Below, piece after piece: positions 9,579-18,375 of a stretch of DNA of 64,000 nucleotides (position 1 is its first letter; each line of letters opens with the position of its first letter). A program made the translations under genes and the position numbers. The notes beneath the pieces were generated by a model. It saw only the letters and a list, made by a program, of their open reading frames with translations. It ran no database searches and was not told the DNA's origin. Source of the stretch: Brumicola pallidula DSM 14239 = ACAM 615 (lineage in GTDB: Bacteria > Pseudomonadota > Gammaproteobacteria > Enterobacterales > Alteromonadaceae); assembly GCF_000428905.1 (NCBI RefSeq), contig NZ_KE386814.1:1-64000 (forward strand), written 5' to 3'.

Positions 9579-11297
9579 ATGGCTTTTGAACTTGATGAGG
9601 TGAGAAGGTTGACCGGTCCTAATTTATTATCTAATGAACCCGGTGCGATAATAGATGTGTTTTTTGATAACGTCGAGGCGCAAGTTGTTATTGATTGTTG
9701 GCAAAAGCATCTTTATCACTGCCAGGTTAGTTTGGGTAGTGAGTATACATGGCCTTCTAACTACTATGACAGACATTATAAAGGAGGCGCAAGTATGTCG
9801 ATTTCTGCGCCTATGGATTTACTGTATAGTGCATGCGACTTAATTGAACTTGCTTGGGACTTATGTGTTGCCGAGTTGTCTGTAGGCGACAATAGTGAAT
9901 GCAGCATTTCAATGTTGCCTCGTTTGGCAGCGCTGAAAGAAACGATTGTTGACGAGAGACACCCACAATTACTTGAATTAATGCGGCAAGCTCAAGCTCA
10001 CGATGTAGTTTGTTTGGTTGACGATGATGAAATTAGCCTTGGTATGGGAGCCAAATCTGATACATGGCCTATTGATGCATTCCCAGATCCTCAAAGTGTT
10101 AGCTGGCAGCAATATTCTACTATTCCATTAGCCTTAATCACAGGAACTAATGGGAAGTCGACGAGTGTTCGCTTAGCCGCCGGAATTGCAAAAGCAGCAT
10201 CCTTAAGTGCAGGTGTAACCTCGACTGATTTTATCAAAGTGGGAGACACGATTATTGATGACGGCGATTATTCAGGCCCAGGTGGTGCAAGACTTGTACT
10301 CAGAGATAAACGTACTGAAATTGCATTTTTAGAAGTTGCTCGAGGCGGTTTGCTGAGACGTGGTTTACCTGTTCAATTCGCAAATGTCGCTTTGATTACT
10401 AATGTTGCTAGTGATCATCTAGGGCAATACGGTATAAATACAGTTGAGGAGATAGCAACGGTTAAAAGTATGGTTTCAAAAGCTATCCCACAAGGGAATG
10501 ACTTTACCAAAGGCATGCTTGTGTTAAATGCAGATGACGTGTTGCTAGTAAAAGAGTCTGAAAAGCTGCATGTTCCTATTTGTTGGTTTAGTGAAAATGA
10601 ACATAACCCTCAAATACTACAAGCATTGAGTCAACATCATCCCTGTGTGTTTGTACAAAATAATGAGCTTGTATACAGCGACAGTGAGCAAGTCATTATT
10701 GCTGCTGTCAGCGATATTCCGATGACGGTAAATGGCACTGCAAAGCACAATATACAGAACGCTTTGGGTGTAATTGGATTAACCAAGGCGCTGGGGATTT
10801 GTAATGATGATGTTCTTTCTGGACTAATGAATTTTAGTAGCGATGCAAGCGATAATCCTGGACGTGGCAACATATATGAAGTTAACGGCATTACGGTTAT
10901 CGTTGATTTCGCGCATAACAGTCATAGCATGCAAGCGGTCGTCAATATGGCGTCAAGTATGCCAGCTAAGGCTAAGCACGTCATGTTTAGCCATGCAGGT
11001 GATCGTTCTGATAAAGATATGCTTGACGTTGCTAAAGCAGTAAGTGCTTTACGCCCTAATACTTATGTTTTAGCTGAGATTAACAAATATCTTAGAGGAC
11101 GAGAGCCAAATGAAATTTCTTTTTTAGTTAAAGAACATTTACTTACAACCGGTATTGTAGAAGAAGACATTATACTCGCTAGTGATCCCTTAGATGGCAC
11201 TAGGAAAATAATGGACCGCGCTGTTGTTGGAGACCTAGTTTTATTATTTGTTTTAGATGATCGAGAGAAAGTGCAGACGCTGCTCACAGGTAAATAA
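9579..11297 (+). CDS. CphA-like Mur ligase family protein without an ATP-grasp domain
   Basis: A 572-residue protein whose C-terminal two thirds match the Mur-ligase part of CphA: P-loop GTNGKST (189-195), ARGGLLRRG, ASDHLGQYG, NPGRGN and VDFAHNSHS. The first 180 residues show no ATP-grasp signature and are unlike those of the neighbouring cphA product. Tandem cphA/cphA' pairs are known in heterotrophic bacteria, but the role of the second protein is unclear; it could be a partner subunit or ligate a different building block. The ATG at 9579 has GAGTGG upstream; a GTG at 9567 is the alternative. It lies 35 bp behind cphA in one operon. Confidence 0.85.
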   Translation: MAFELDEVRRLTGPNLLSNEPGAIIDVFFDNVEAQVVIDCWQKHLYHCQVSLGSEYTWPSNYYDRHYKGGASMSISAPMDLLYSACDLIELAWDLCVAELSVGDNSECSISMLPRLAALKETIVDERHPQLLELMRQAQAHDVVCLVDDDEISLGMGAKSDTWPIDAFPDPQSVSWQQYSTIPLALITGTNGKSTSVRLAAGIAKAASLSAGVTSTDFIKVGDTIIDDGDYSGPGGARLVLRDKRTEIAFLEVARGGLLRRGLPVQFANVALITNVASDHLGQYGINTVEEIATVKSMVSKAIPQGNDFTKGMLVLNADDVLLVKESEKLHVPICWFSENEHNPQILQALSQHHPCVFVQNNELVYSDSEQVIIAAVSDIPMTVNGTAKHNIQNALGVIGLTKALGICNDDVLSGLMNFSSDASDNPGRGNIYEVNGITVIVDFAHNSHSMQAVVNMASSMPAKAKHVMFSHAGDRSDKDMLDVAKAVSALRPNTYVLAEINKYLRGREPNEISFLVKEHLLTTGIVEEDIILASDPLDGTRKIMDRAVVGDLVLLFVLDDREKVQTLLTGK

Positions 11298-11301
11298 AGT
11301 T

Positions 11302-11889
11302 TTATAAACAGGATAATGCGATACCAGCGCTATTTTCATGAATACCATCGTTATTTTTGTCACTGCTGAGTTTTATCTTCCCCTGCAAACTCACTGTTAG
11401 TAATCTGGCGTATTTAGCGTCGTTTGAGGCAGGGCAGATACGCACGCTCGCTGGGCTTGCAGTGATCCCACTTTCATAAAATTTGATAGCCTTTTTGCGA
11501 CTGTAAAGTCGATTACTATCATGACTTTTTGGCATGCTCATCAGCATAGGCTCCTGAGGGTCTCTTTCATTATTGTTATTACTGTCAATGAAGACAATTT
11601 TGGGTTCATTCCAGTTCTTATCGCAATGACTGTAATCGCTAGTGGGACACAATAAGGTCAGTTGCTCTTGCTCAATTGCCTTAAAGCGTGCAAAGCGAAT
11701 TAGGCTATTTAACTGATTAGTTTCAGAGGTAATTCTAGCCTTGGTAATAATCGACAAGAAACTAGGCACCCCAAGTGTCCCTACTATTGCTAAAATACCA
11801 ACAACAACCATCAATTCTACAAGTGTTGTGCCCTTAAACCGCAATTGTAGTTTGCTTCTTTGATTTGTTTTAGCTTGTCGATGACTCAT
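11302..11889 (-). CDS. Type IV pilin-like protein, GspH/FimT type
   Basis: A 195-residue pseudopilin. The prepilin peptidase site is KG followed by TTLVELMVVVGILA, with the glutamate at +5 and the usual hydrophobic helix. A GspH/FimT-like globular domain follows, with two cysteine-containing segments (LLCPTS near 100, RICPAS near 152). An unusually long, basic leader of about 20 residues precedes the cleavage site. It stands alone and converges with the cyanophycin operon with only four bases between stops. It probably primes type IV pilus assembly as a minor pilin. Confidence 0.8.
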   Translation of the reverse strand: MSHRQAKTNQRSKLQLRFKGTTLVELMVVVGILAIVGTLGVPSFLSIITKARITSETNQLNSLIRFARFKAIEQEQLTLLCPTSDYSHCDKNWNEPKIVFIDSNNNNERDPQEPMLMSMPKSHDSNRLYSRKKAIKFYESGITASPASVRICPASNDAKYARLLTVSLQGKIKLSSDKNNDGIHENSAGIALSCL

Positions 11890-12057
11890 ATTTTAGCATT
11901 CCTTTGCTTATATTTTATTTACATTAATTGTAATTTGATAAAAAGTAATTGCTACTGAACCTGGTGACCGTTTTTGCTATTATTCAGAGATGCTGGATAA
12001 TCACCCAAGAACGTTGTTTGCATAACGCTTTTACCTCATTTAGGAACTGAAACTCAA

Positions 12058-14556
12058 TTGCTTCCCATACAGGAAATACTTAACGCACTCGCGCTGCAAC
12101 TGGCAGATGGCAACGCTATTGTTGTTGCGCCACCGGGAGCCGGAAAGTCAACAGCGCTGCCACTGTTTTTGTTACAGCAACCGGCTTTTCAACATAGTAA
12201 AATTATTATGCTGCAACCTCGACGTATTGCAGCGCGAAACATTGCCTACTATCTGTCTGAACAATTGGGTGAAAAGGTAGGTAAAACAATTGGCTACCGG
12301 GTGCGTGGTGAAAATATAACAAGTGCCAACAGCCGCTTAGAAATTGTTACTGAAGGTATTCTTACGCGCATGTTGCAGGCGAGTCCTGAGCTTCCAGGAG
12401 TTGCGCTTATTATCTTTGATGAGTTTCATGAGCGCAGTATTCATGCTGACTTTTCATTAGCATTAAGCCTAGAAGTTCAGCAAGCGTTGCGTGATGATCT
12501 GCGAATATTAGTTATGTCAGCCACATTAAATGCACAGGCAATTACTAAAATAATGCCTGCTGCAAAGCTATTAGAGTCAAAAGGCACAAGTTATCCTGTC
12601 GATATTAAGTACGTTGCTTCAAATTCAAGAATGCCAGTTGTTGATAGGGTATGTGAACTGCTAATTCAAACCTTTAGGTGCCATGACAAAGACTTTCTAG
12701 TTTTTTTACCCGGCGCATCTGAAATTAGAAAGGCGGCTGAAGTTCTCTCTCGAAAGCTACCAGATTGTGTTGTTCTACCGCTGTTTTCAGACCTCAATAA
12801 ACAACATCAGCAAGCAGCATTAATGCCTAATAAAGAGGGCAAAAGAAAAATTGTATTGGCGACCAACATTGCGGAAACAAGCCTGACCATTGAAGGAATT
12901 GAAGTGGTTATTGATAGCGGAATTGAAAAAAAGGCAATATTTGATTTACGCAGAGGTATTACTCAACTAACAAGCCAAAAAATATCCCAAGCTTCGGCCA
13001 CCCAGAGAGCAGGCCGGGCAGGGCGAGTTATGGCGGGCACTTGTTATCGTTTATGGTCAAAAGAATTGCATGGTCGACTCGCGCAACAATCAACGCCGGA
13101 AATACTGCAATCTGATGTTTCAGACTTAGTATTAGAAGCGGCTATTTGGGGCGCGCCGATTGCCGACTTAGCGCTTATTGACCAACCGAATTTAGCACAA
13201 CTCTCTCAAGGTGAAGAGAAGCTAATGAGTCTTGGCGTTATTGAGAAAAGTAATAAAGTGACCGAATTTGGTCGCCAAGTGCATGCGCTGGGCGGTAATG
13301 CAAACATTGGCATTATGTTATTAAAGAGTGCTCAATTGAGTTTAGCTCATCAGAGTCTGGCTTGCGCATTGGCTGCGCTGCTTGAAAGTAAAGATCCATT
13401 ACCTCAAGCGCAAACTGTTGAAGTGACGCCCCGATTAACCTTTTTGCTAAAAAATAAACAACACAACATATGGTTACTTATTAAGCAATGGCACCGAAAG
13501 CAAAATATTCAATTAGTTGAATGGCCTTTACAAGACCTCGCTATTGTTCTGGCTTTTGGTTTTCCTCAGTGGATAGCAAAACATCGCTCAGAAGGACGTT
13601 TTAGTTTGGCTAATGGTAGCGGCGCGACGTTGAGTATTAATGACGAACTGTTGCGACATTTAGGACCTCAATCGTTGTCACAAAATAACCAATGTTGGTT
13701 AGCCGTCGGGCATATGCAGTTGACCGACAAACAGAAGGATAGCGCTCTTATTCGATATGCTGAGCCAATAAAATTTGAACAGATGCAAGCTCACTTTTTG
13801 GCATTTTTTGACGACAAAGAAATAGTCCAATGGGATGAGGAGAAACAACGGATTAGCGCATTTGAATCACAATTTTTTGGCAGTATCTCATTTTCTAAAA
13901 AACCACTTCCTAAGCCTTCGCCGGTGTCTTTAACTGAAGTATGGAGGCAGCAAATACTGAAAAAAGGAATACCGGCGATACCTTTTGATACCCGTACACA
14001 GCAATTAATCATAAGAGTCAATTTGTTGAATGCAGCAATAAATATAGCGGAGCAAAACGATGCGTTTCCGGATTTTTCTGATACCGCATTGCGACAGAAT
14101 ATCGATCAATGGCTGTTGCCATTTTTGAGTGGCAAAACTACGTGGCAGGCATTTGTTAAACTGCCATTTTATCAGCTGTTGAGTCAACAAATGGATTATC
14201 AGCAACTCAAAAAGCTTGATTCCTTGCTACCAGAAAGTATCGTTATTCCTACAGGGAGAAAAGCTGGAATTGATTATAATGAGGACGGTAAAGCGCTATT
14301 GTCTGTGAGAATGCAAGAGCTATATGGCATGCAACAGCATCCCACACTATTAAATGGCAAACTAACTATTACTTGTGAATTACTTTCACCCGCGCAAAGA
14401 CCCTTGCAAACAACGGACGATCTGATTGGGTTTTGGCAAGGGAGCTATAAGCAAATTCAGAAGGAAATGAAGGGCCGTTACCCGAGACATTTTTGGCCAG
14501 ACGACCCGGCCAATTCACCTGCTACTGCCACTATCAAGAAGCGAATGCAGCAATAG
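12058..14556 (+). CDS. hrpB: ATP-dependent helicase HrpB
   Basis: A DEAH-type superfamily 2 helicase of 832 residues (E. coli HrpB about 809). Motifs in order: Walker A APPGAGKST (24-32), DEFH (121-124), SATL, ATNIAETSLT and QRAGRAGR, then the HrpB-specific C-terminal region. The start is a TTG at 12058 giving MLPIQEIL, the family's usual first residues, with AGGAA 12 bases upstream. The 3' end overlaps the convergent trhA gene by 23 bp. Confidence 0.94.
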   Translation: MLPIQEILNALALQLADGNAIVVAPPGAGKSTALPLFLLQQPAFQHSKIIMLQPRRIAARNIAYYLSEQLGEKVGKTIGYRVRGENITSANSRLEIVTEGILTRMLQASPELPGVALIIFDEFHERSIHADFSLALSLEVQQALRDDLRILVMSATLNAQAITKIMPAAKLLESKGTSYPVDIKYVASNSRMPVVDRVCELLIQTFRCHDKDFLVFLPGASEIRKAAEVLSRKLPDCVVLPLFSDLNKQHQQAALMPNKEGKRKIVLATNIAETSLTIEGIEVVIDSGIEKKAIFDLRRGITQLTSQKISQASATQRAGRAGRVMAGTCYRLWSKELHGRLAQQSTPEILQSDVSDLVLEAAIWGAPIADLALIDQPNLAQLSQGEEKLMSLGVIEKSNKVTEFGRQVHALGGNANIGIMLLKSAQLSLAHQSLACALAALLESKDPLPQAQTVEVTPRLTFLLKNKQHNIWLLIKQWHRKQNIQLVEWPLQDLAIVLAFGFPQWIAKHRSEGRFSLANGSGATLSINDELLRHLGPQSLSQNNQCWLAVGHMQLTDKQKDSALIRYAEPIKFEQMQAHFLAFFDDKEIVQWDEEKQRISAFESQFFGSISFSKKPLPKPSPVSLTEVWRQQILKKGIPAIPFDTRTQQLIIRVNLLNAAINIAEQNDAFPDFSDTALRQNIDQWLLPFLSGKTTWQAFVKLPFYQLLSQQMDYQQLKKLDSLLPESIVIPTGRKAGIDYNEDGKALLSVRMQELYGMQQHPTLLNGKLTITCELLSPAQRPLQTTDDLIGFWQGSYKQIQKEMKGRYPRHFWPDDPANSPATATIKKRMQQ

Positions 14557-15223
14557 GAAGTTGAACGACGACCGTTTGCCCAATAACAAAGGCGTAGATT
14601 GCATAAAAGTGGCAAGCTGCGCCCAGCAGCACAAATAAATGCCATATAGCATGCGTGTAGTGTTTATGTTTTGCCATATAGAATGGAATACCCAAGCTAT
14701 ACGCTACACCACCTAAGAATAAAAATATGAACCCGGTTAAAGGAACAGCATTGTAAATGGGTACAATAATCAGCAAGGCTAACCAACCCATAACAGCATA
14801 AGTAGTCACAGCTAGTTTCGGGTATTTGTCTTTAAAGATGGCTTTGAAACCAACCCCAAATAATGCTATGGCCCATATAGTAATAATACTCACAGTAGAC
14901 ACCCAACCATCAATTGCAACTACTAAAAACGGTGAATAAGTGCCGGCAATCAGCAAATAAATAGCAATGTGGTCGGCGCGTTTTAGTATGGGCTTTAACC
15001 TTGGGTTACTGACTGAGTGATACAAGGTAGATGCCCCAAACAAAAGCACCATTGAGCTTCCAAAAACAATAGATGACATGACTTCTATTAAGCCATTACT
15101 TTTAAGCAGCAGCGCGCCAAGGCCCAAGGCTGCTAACGCAAAGCCAAGAAAATGAGTAAACGCATTCAAACGCTCTTCTAACTTACTGTATTGATGCATT
15201 TGTGGGCTTGCTGTTTGCTTCAC
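14534..15223 (-). CDS. trhA: Hemolysin III family (TrhA/YqfA) membrane protein
   Basis: A 229-residue, seven-helix PAQR-family inner-membrane protein. Family signatures are EERLNAFTH at the N-terminus, LYHS near 67, DHIAIYLLIAGTYSP (about 85-99) and HAIWHLFVLLGA (about 190). The conserved Ser/His/Asp set of the family is present. The start appears to be a GTG at 15223. It converges with hrpB and overlaps its end. Confidence 0.88.
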   Translation of the reverse strand: MKQTASPQMHQYSKLEERLNAFTHFLGFALAALGLGALLLKSNGLIEVMSSIVFGSSMVLLFGASTLYHSVSNPRLKPILKRADHIAIYLLIAGTYSPFLVVAIDGWVSTVSIITIWAIALFGVGFKAIFKDKYPKLAVTTYAVMGWLALLIIVPIYNAVPLTGFIFLFLGGVAYSLGIPFYMAKHKHYTHAIWHLFVLLGAACHFYAIYAFVIGQTVVVQLPIAAFAS

Positions 15224-15559
15224 GATAATGGCTTATTTGAGTGTTAATTTAATTTCAGCTTACAATTGTACGCTGAAACGATAGCGTTTAAAAGGTGTAA
15301 GTTAATTGGTAAATTTGTCAAATGTAGGGTCAGCAATCTTTCGTCCAAAAGCCCACTTGGCATTAGGGTTTGTTGTGCTTCAATTGATTTTGATATGCCA
15401 ACGTTTTCTTCATCCACAGTTTATTCATTAACATATAAAAAATCTTCAGCTATACTTGTGAATGATTATTTATATCTTTACGTAACATGCCGATAGTAAG
15501 CTATGCCGTGAACTGCATTTTATTAATAAACATACAGATGGATTAAAGGTAGACATGAT
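15224..15559. other. Intergenic region upstream of the GGDEF gene, no gene seen
   Basis: This 336-bp spacer lies between two divergent genes. A 76-codon frame at 15266 begins with TTG and shows neither a ribosome binding site nor protein-like composition. No clear hairpin or operator was found. Confidence 0.5.
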
Positions 15560-17527
15560 ATGAAGCGTGTGTTGTTCACTACATTATTAGTTAGCTGTCT
15601 GATCTCGCCCCTCGTTTTCTCCGTTCAGATTAGTTCATCACAATCCAAAGCTAATCAATTGGTCGATTTAATAAAAGATGATACGAGTTTGTCTTCTGCA
15701 AACAAAATAACTGCCTACGAAGCATTGCTCAATAAAGAAAAAATAAAAGAAGATCTAAATGACATAGCCACACTTGTATTCAACGAGGCGCTTCTGGTTG
15801 AAATGTTAAAAGTAGGAAGTTATGTAGAAATAACAACGTTGTTTAAAACGTTTATCCCCTTGGAAAATGTTAATAAAACTAACGAAAATATTAACATTTA
15901 CGTTAGGTTATTACGTTCTGCTATTAATGCATATTTAATGTTGCAAAAATATGACAATGCGAAAAAATTAATAGCAGAATTACAGCCCTACTTCTCACTA
16001 TATGACGTAACTGACGTAAATAAGGCTCACGTATTTATGGGTGCTGGTCAGTTAAATGTAAGAACTGGTAAATATAAAGACGGAGTAAGTATGTTGCTGC
16101 TTGCTATGCAAACCTTTGGAAAAAGCTCTAGTTTGAGTGAAGAAAATAAGCGCAAAAAAATATCTACCACACTTAGCTATGTAGGCCATACATACTTCAC
16201 TTTGGGTGATTATAAAAATGCCATTAAATACTATGAAAAAAGTATTGATAAAGCAGGTGACTTATTAGAGCCTCTCGATATCACTATTTACAATCATAAT
16301 ATCGCTTTGTCTCAGTTGGAATTATTTGAGTGGGAACAAGCGCTCAACACAGCCACTTTAGCTTCTCAACAAGCAAAAGATGTAGGAAGTGATGTATTTG
16401 TTGCCTTTGCTAACGAAATTATTTCCCGCGCCAAGCATGGTCTTGGGAAGAGTACGGAAGCAATAAAAATTATAGATGGTTCAATCGGCACATATAAAAA
16501 AATCAATGATACACAGAGGATAATAGAAGCACTCGCTTACGAAGCTGAATTTCATATTAGTTTAGGAAACTGGGATGAGGCAAAAAAGAATACAATAGAA
16601 GCTTATTCGATTCTAGCAATCGCTAAAAGCCAAGCTAAACCGACGATTGAATTATTTAAATCTAGCTTCCTTATTGAAGAGAAAAACAACAATTTTGATA
16701 AGGCTCTTCTTTACCAAAAGCAATTAACAAAATTGAAAGAGGAAGACTTTGAAGCCAAAAAAATGCAAGACGCACAACGCTTAATGTTAAATTTCGAGCT
16801 TGAGTTAGCCGAAGAGAAATCGCTGCGCTTAGAGCAAGAAAATAAACTTAAATCGATTATTATAGAAAGAAACCAAAGCAAGCATAGGTTTTTAATGACC
16901 GTGATTTCTGGTGCAATCGTAATGCTTGTGTTACTTGTGTATGTCTATATGAGAGAGCGTAACTTGAAACTAAAGATGAGTCATTTAGCGATGACTGATT
17001 TTTTGACAGGCTGCCCAAATCGCAGAAATGCAATGCATCAAGCAAAAGTTATGCTGAGCAATCAGGTCAACAAAAAACATTCAATGACAATTGCTATTTT
17101 AGACGTCGATAACTTTAAGGCAGTTAACGACACATATGGACATGATGTAGGCGACAAAGTCCTTCAGAACTTATCGTCAATTATGCTCGGTGCGCTGCGG
17201 GAAACTGATGTTATGGGTCGGTATGGCGGCGAAGAGTTTATAATACTATTACCCAATGCAGGCGAAAAAGAAGTAACAATAATATTTTATCGAATGCAAC
17301 AAGCATTGAAAAATCATATCTGTGAATATAAAGGCGAAAGTATCGTACTACCAATAACCATAAGCATGGGCGCTTCTGTGGTTTCTTATGTTCCAGAACA
17401 ACTTGATGAAAATGAGCAAAAACTGTTACTCGATACCATTATTAAAAAAGCAGATAATAAAGCCTATGAAGCTAAAGAAGAGGGGAAAGATCAATTAAGG
17501 TTTGTTGCTGTATCTATCGACAGTTAG
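15560..17527 (+). CDS. TPR-containing membrane diguanylate cyclase
   Basis: A 655-residue sensor enzyme that makes the second messenger c-di-GMP. It has a signal peptide (1-22), a periplasmic helical TPR-like region (about 60-400), a coiled coil, one membrane helix (444-464) and a cytoplasmic GGDEF domain. The active-site loop is GGEEF at 556-560 and the product-inhibition site RETD lies at 547-550, five residues earlier, so both catalysis and feedback inhibition should work. The ATG at 15560 has AAGGT upstream. The input signal is unknown. It is transcribed alone. Confidence 0.92.
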   Translation: MKRVLFTTLLVSCLISPLVFSVQISSSQSKANQLVDLIKDDTSLSSANKITAYEALLNKEKIKEDLNDIATLVFNEALLVEMLKVGSYVEITTLFKTFIPLENVNKTNENINIYVRLLRSAINAYLMLQKYDNAKKLIAELQPYFSLYDVTDVNKAHVFMGAGQLNVRTGKYKDGVSMLLLAMQTFGKSSSLSEENKRKKISTTLSYVGHTYFTLGDYKNAIKYYEKSIDKAGDLLEPLDITIYNHNIALSQLELFEWEQALNTATLASQQAKDVGSDVFVAFANEIISRAKHGLGKSTEAIKIIDGSIGTYKKINDTQRIIEALAYEAEFHISLGNWDEAKKNTIEAYSILAIAKSQAKPTIELFKSSFLIEEKNNNFDKALLYQKQLTKLKEEDFEAKKMQDAQRLMLNFELELAEEKSLRLEQENKLKSIIIERNQSKHRFLMTVISGAIVMLVLLVYVYMRERNLKLKMSHLAMTDFLTGCPNRRNAMHQAKVMLSNQVNKKHSMTIAILDVDNFKAVNDTYGHDVGDKVLQNLSSIMLGALRETDVMGRYGGEEFIILLPNAGEKEVTIIFYRMQQALKNHICEYKGESIVLPITISMGASVVSYVPEQLDENEQKLLLDTIIKKADNKAYEAKEEGKDQLRFVAVSIDS

Positions 17528-17863
17528 TTAGCACTTAAGACGTCGACTTCCCTCCTTTCTATTTCTCCAACGATGACAGTACTATGATGATTGTTATTTA
17601 TTCATAGCTTCCCCAGTCTATAAGCAATCCAACACGATAACTCATCGTCGCCTTATCAAAGGGCTTAAATCCTAGGACTTTAAACTCAATACTACTCATA
17701 CGGATCGATTGTTAACAATCAGAACAATTGAGTTGATTTATTTCAATCGAGATTAACCAAGCCGCTATGTTGCCAAATAGCGTCAACTTGGGCCTATAGC
17801 CGCTGTAAGAGATTAACTTTTTATATTGTTGGCTTTCACCGTCTACTTTTTTATACATAGGTA
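17528..17863. other. Intergenic region with a 14-bp palindrome
   Basis: This stretch between the GGDEF gene and the small ORFs holds a perfect 14-bp palindrome, GATTGTTAACAATC, at 17707-17720. A 33-codon frame on the minus strand (17598-17699) has no ribosome binding site. Nothing else was recognised. Confidence 0.5.
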
Positions 17864-17892
17864 TTGATTAGGTCAATCTTATTGGGTATAAC
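17864..17892 (+). promoter_or_regulatory. Sigma-70 type promoter
   Basis: TTGATT (17864-17869), a 17-bp spacer and TATAAC (17887-17892). Transcription would start near 17899, so it fits the gene at 18057 with a leader of about 160 bases, and it argues against use of the ATG at 17893 for the upstream small ORF. Confidence 0.5.
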
Positions 17893-18045
17893 ATGTGGCT
17901 AGAAATATTCACAACAGTGATACGCAATTTTAGCTGGTGGTATACAGGCTTTCTAGTGGTTGATATCAAACAAGTTGTGCGTAACCTAGATAATTTAAAA
18001 AATAATAATAAGCTTGAGCACAAAAGCTTGGCGCAGCTGTATTAG
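17893..18045 (+). CDS. Small hypothetical ORF, 50 residues
   Basis: Begins MWLEIFTTVIRNFSWWYTG and has one short hydrophobic, tryptophan-rich segment followed by a charged, asparagine-rich tail. There is no recognisable family and no good ribosome binding site. Its stop codon overlaps the AGGAG binding site of the next ORF, which could couple the two. The best promoter overlaps its ATG, so it may instead be an untranslated leader or start at an internal GTG. Confidence 0.3.
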   Translation: MWLEIFTTVIRNFSWWYTGFLVVDIKQVVRNLDNLKNNNKLEHKSLAQLY

Positions 18046-18056
18046 GAGCAAGTACC

Positions 18057-18257
18057 ATGACGTTGTTAACAACACGCAATTTAACTCGCGCGTTAGTGCT
18101 GTGTTTGGCGTTGTTTTACCTAACCATCATTTCTGAATTTTTCGACTTCAACATTCTGAATAGACTTCCTAGCGTTAATATAGGTGCGGTTATTGTAACT
18201 TGCGCATTAGGTGTTTTTTGGCTTGTATTCAGTATCCGGGCTCGTCACAGACATTAA
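18057..18257 (+). CDS. Small two-helix membrane protein, hypothetical
   Basis: A 66-residue protein with hydrophobic segments at about 10-27 and 41-60 and a basic C-terminal tail (SIRARHRH), so both ends probably face the cytoplasm. The ATG has a clear AGGAG ten bases upstream. I do not recognise a family. A hairpin (18275-18295, 7-bp stem) follows the stop. Confidence 0.55.
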   Translation: MTLLTTRNLTRALVLCLALFYLTIISEFFDFNILNRLPSVNIGAVIVTCALGVFWLVFSIRARHRH

Positions 18258-18375
18258 GCGGCAAATTTGCAGGGCGTGATTTCGATTTAATCACGAAATT
18301 CTTTGCAGAATAATGAGACATGCCTGCGCTAAGTGCTACAATCACTTTTTTGTATGTTGAGAACGACTTCGTCTT

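Noticed and set aside
15266-15496. 76-codon forward frame upstream of the GGDEF gene
   Set aside because: Starts with TTG, no ribosome binding site, no family resemblance.
17598-17699. 33-codon minus-strand frame (FKVLGFKPFDK... type sequence)
   Set aside because: Protein-like in composition but no ribosome binding site and no recognisable family; could be a remnant, not supported as a gene.
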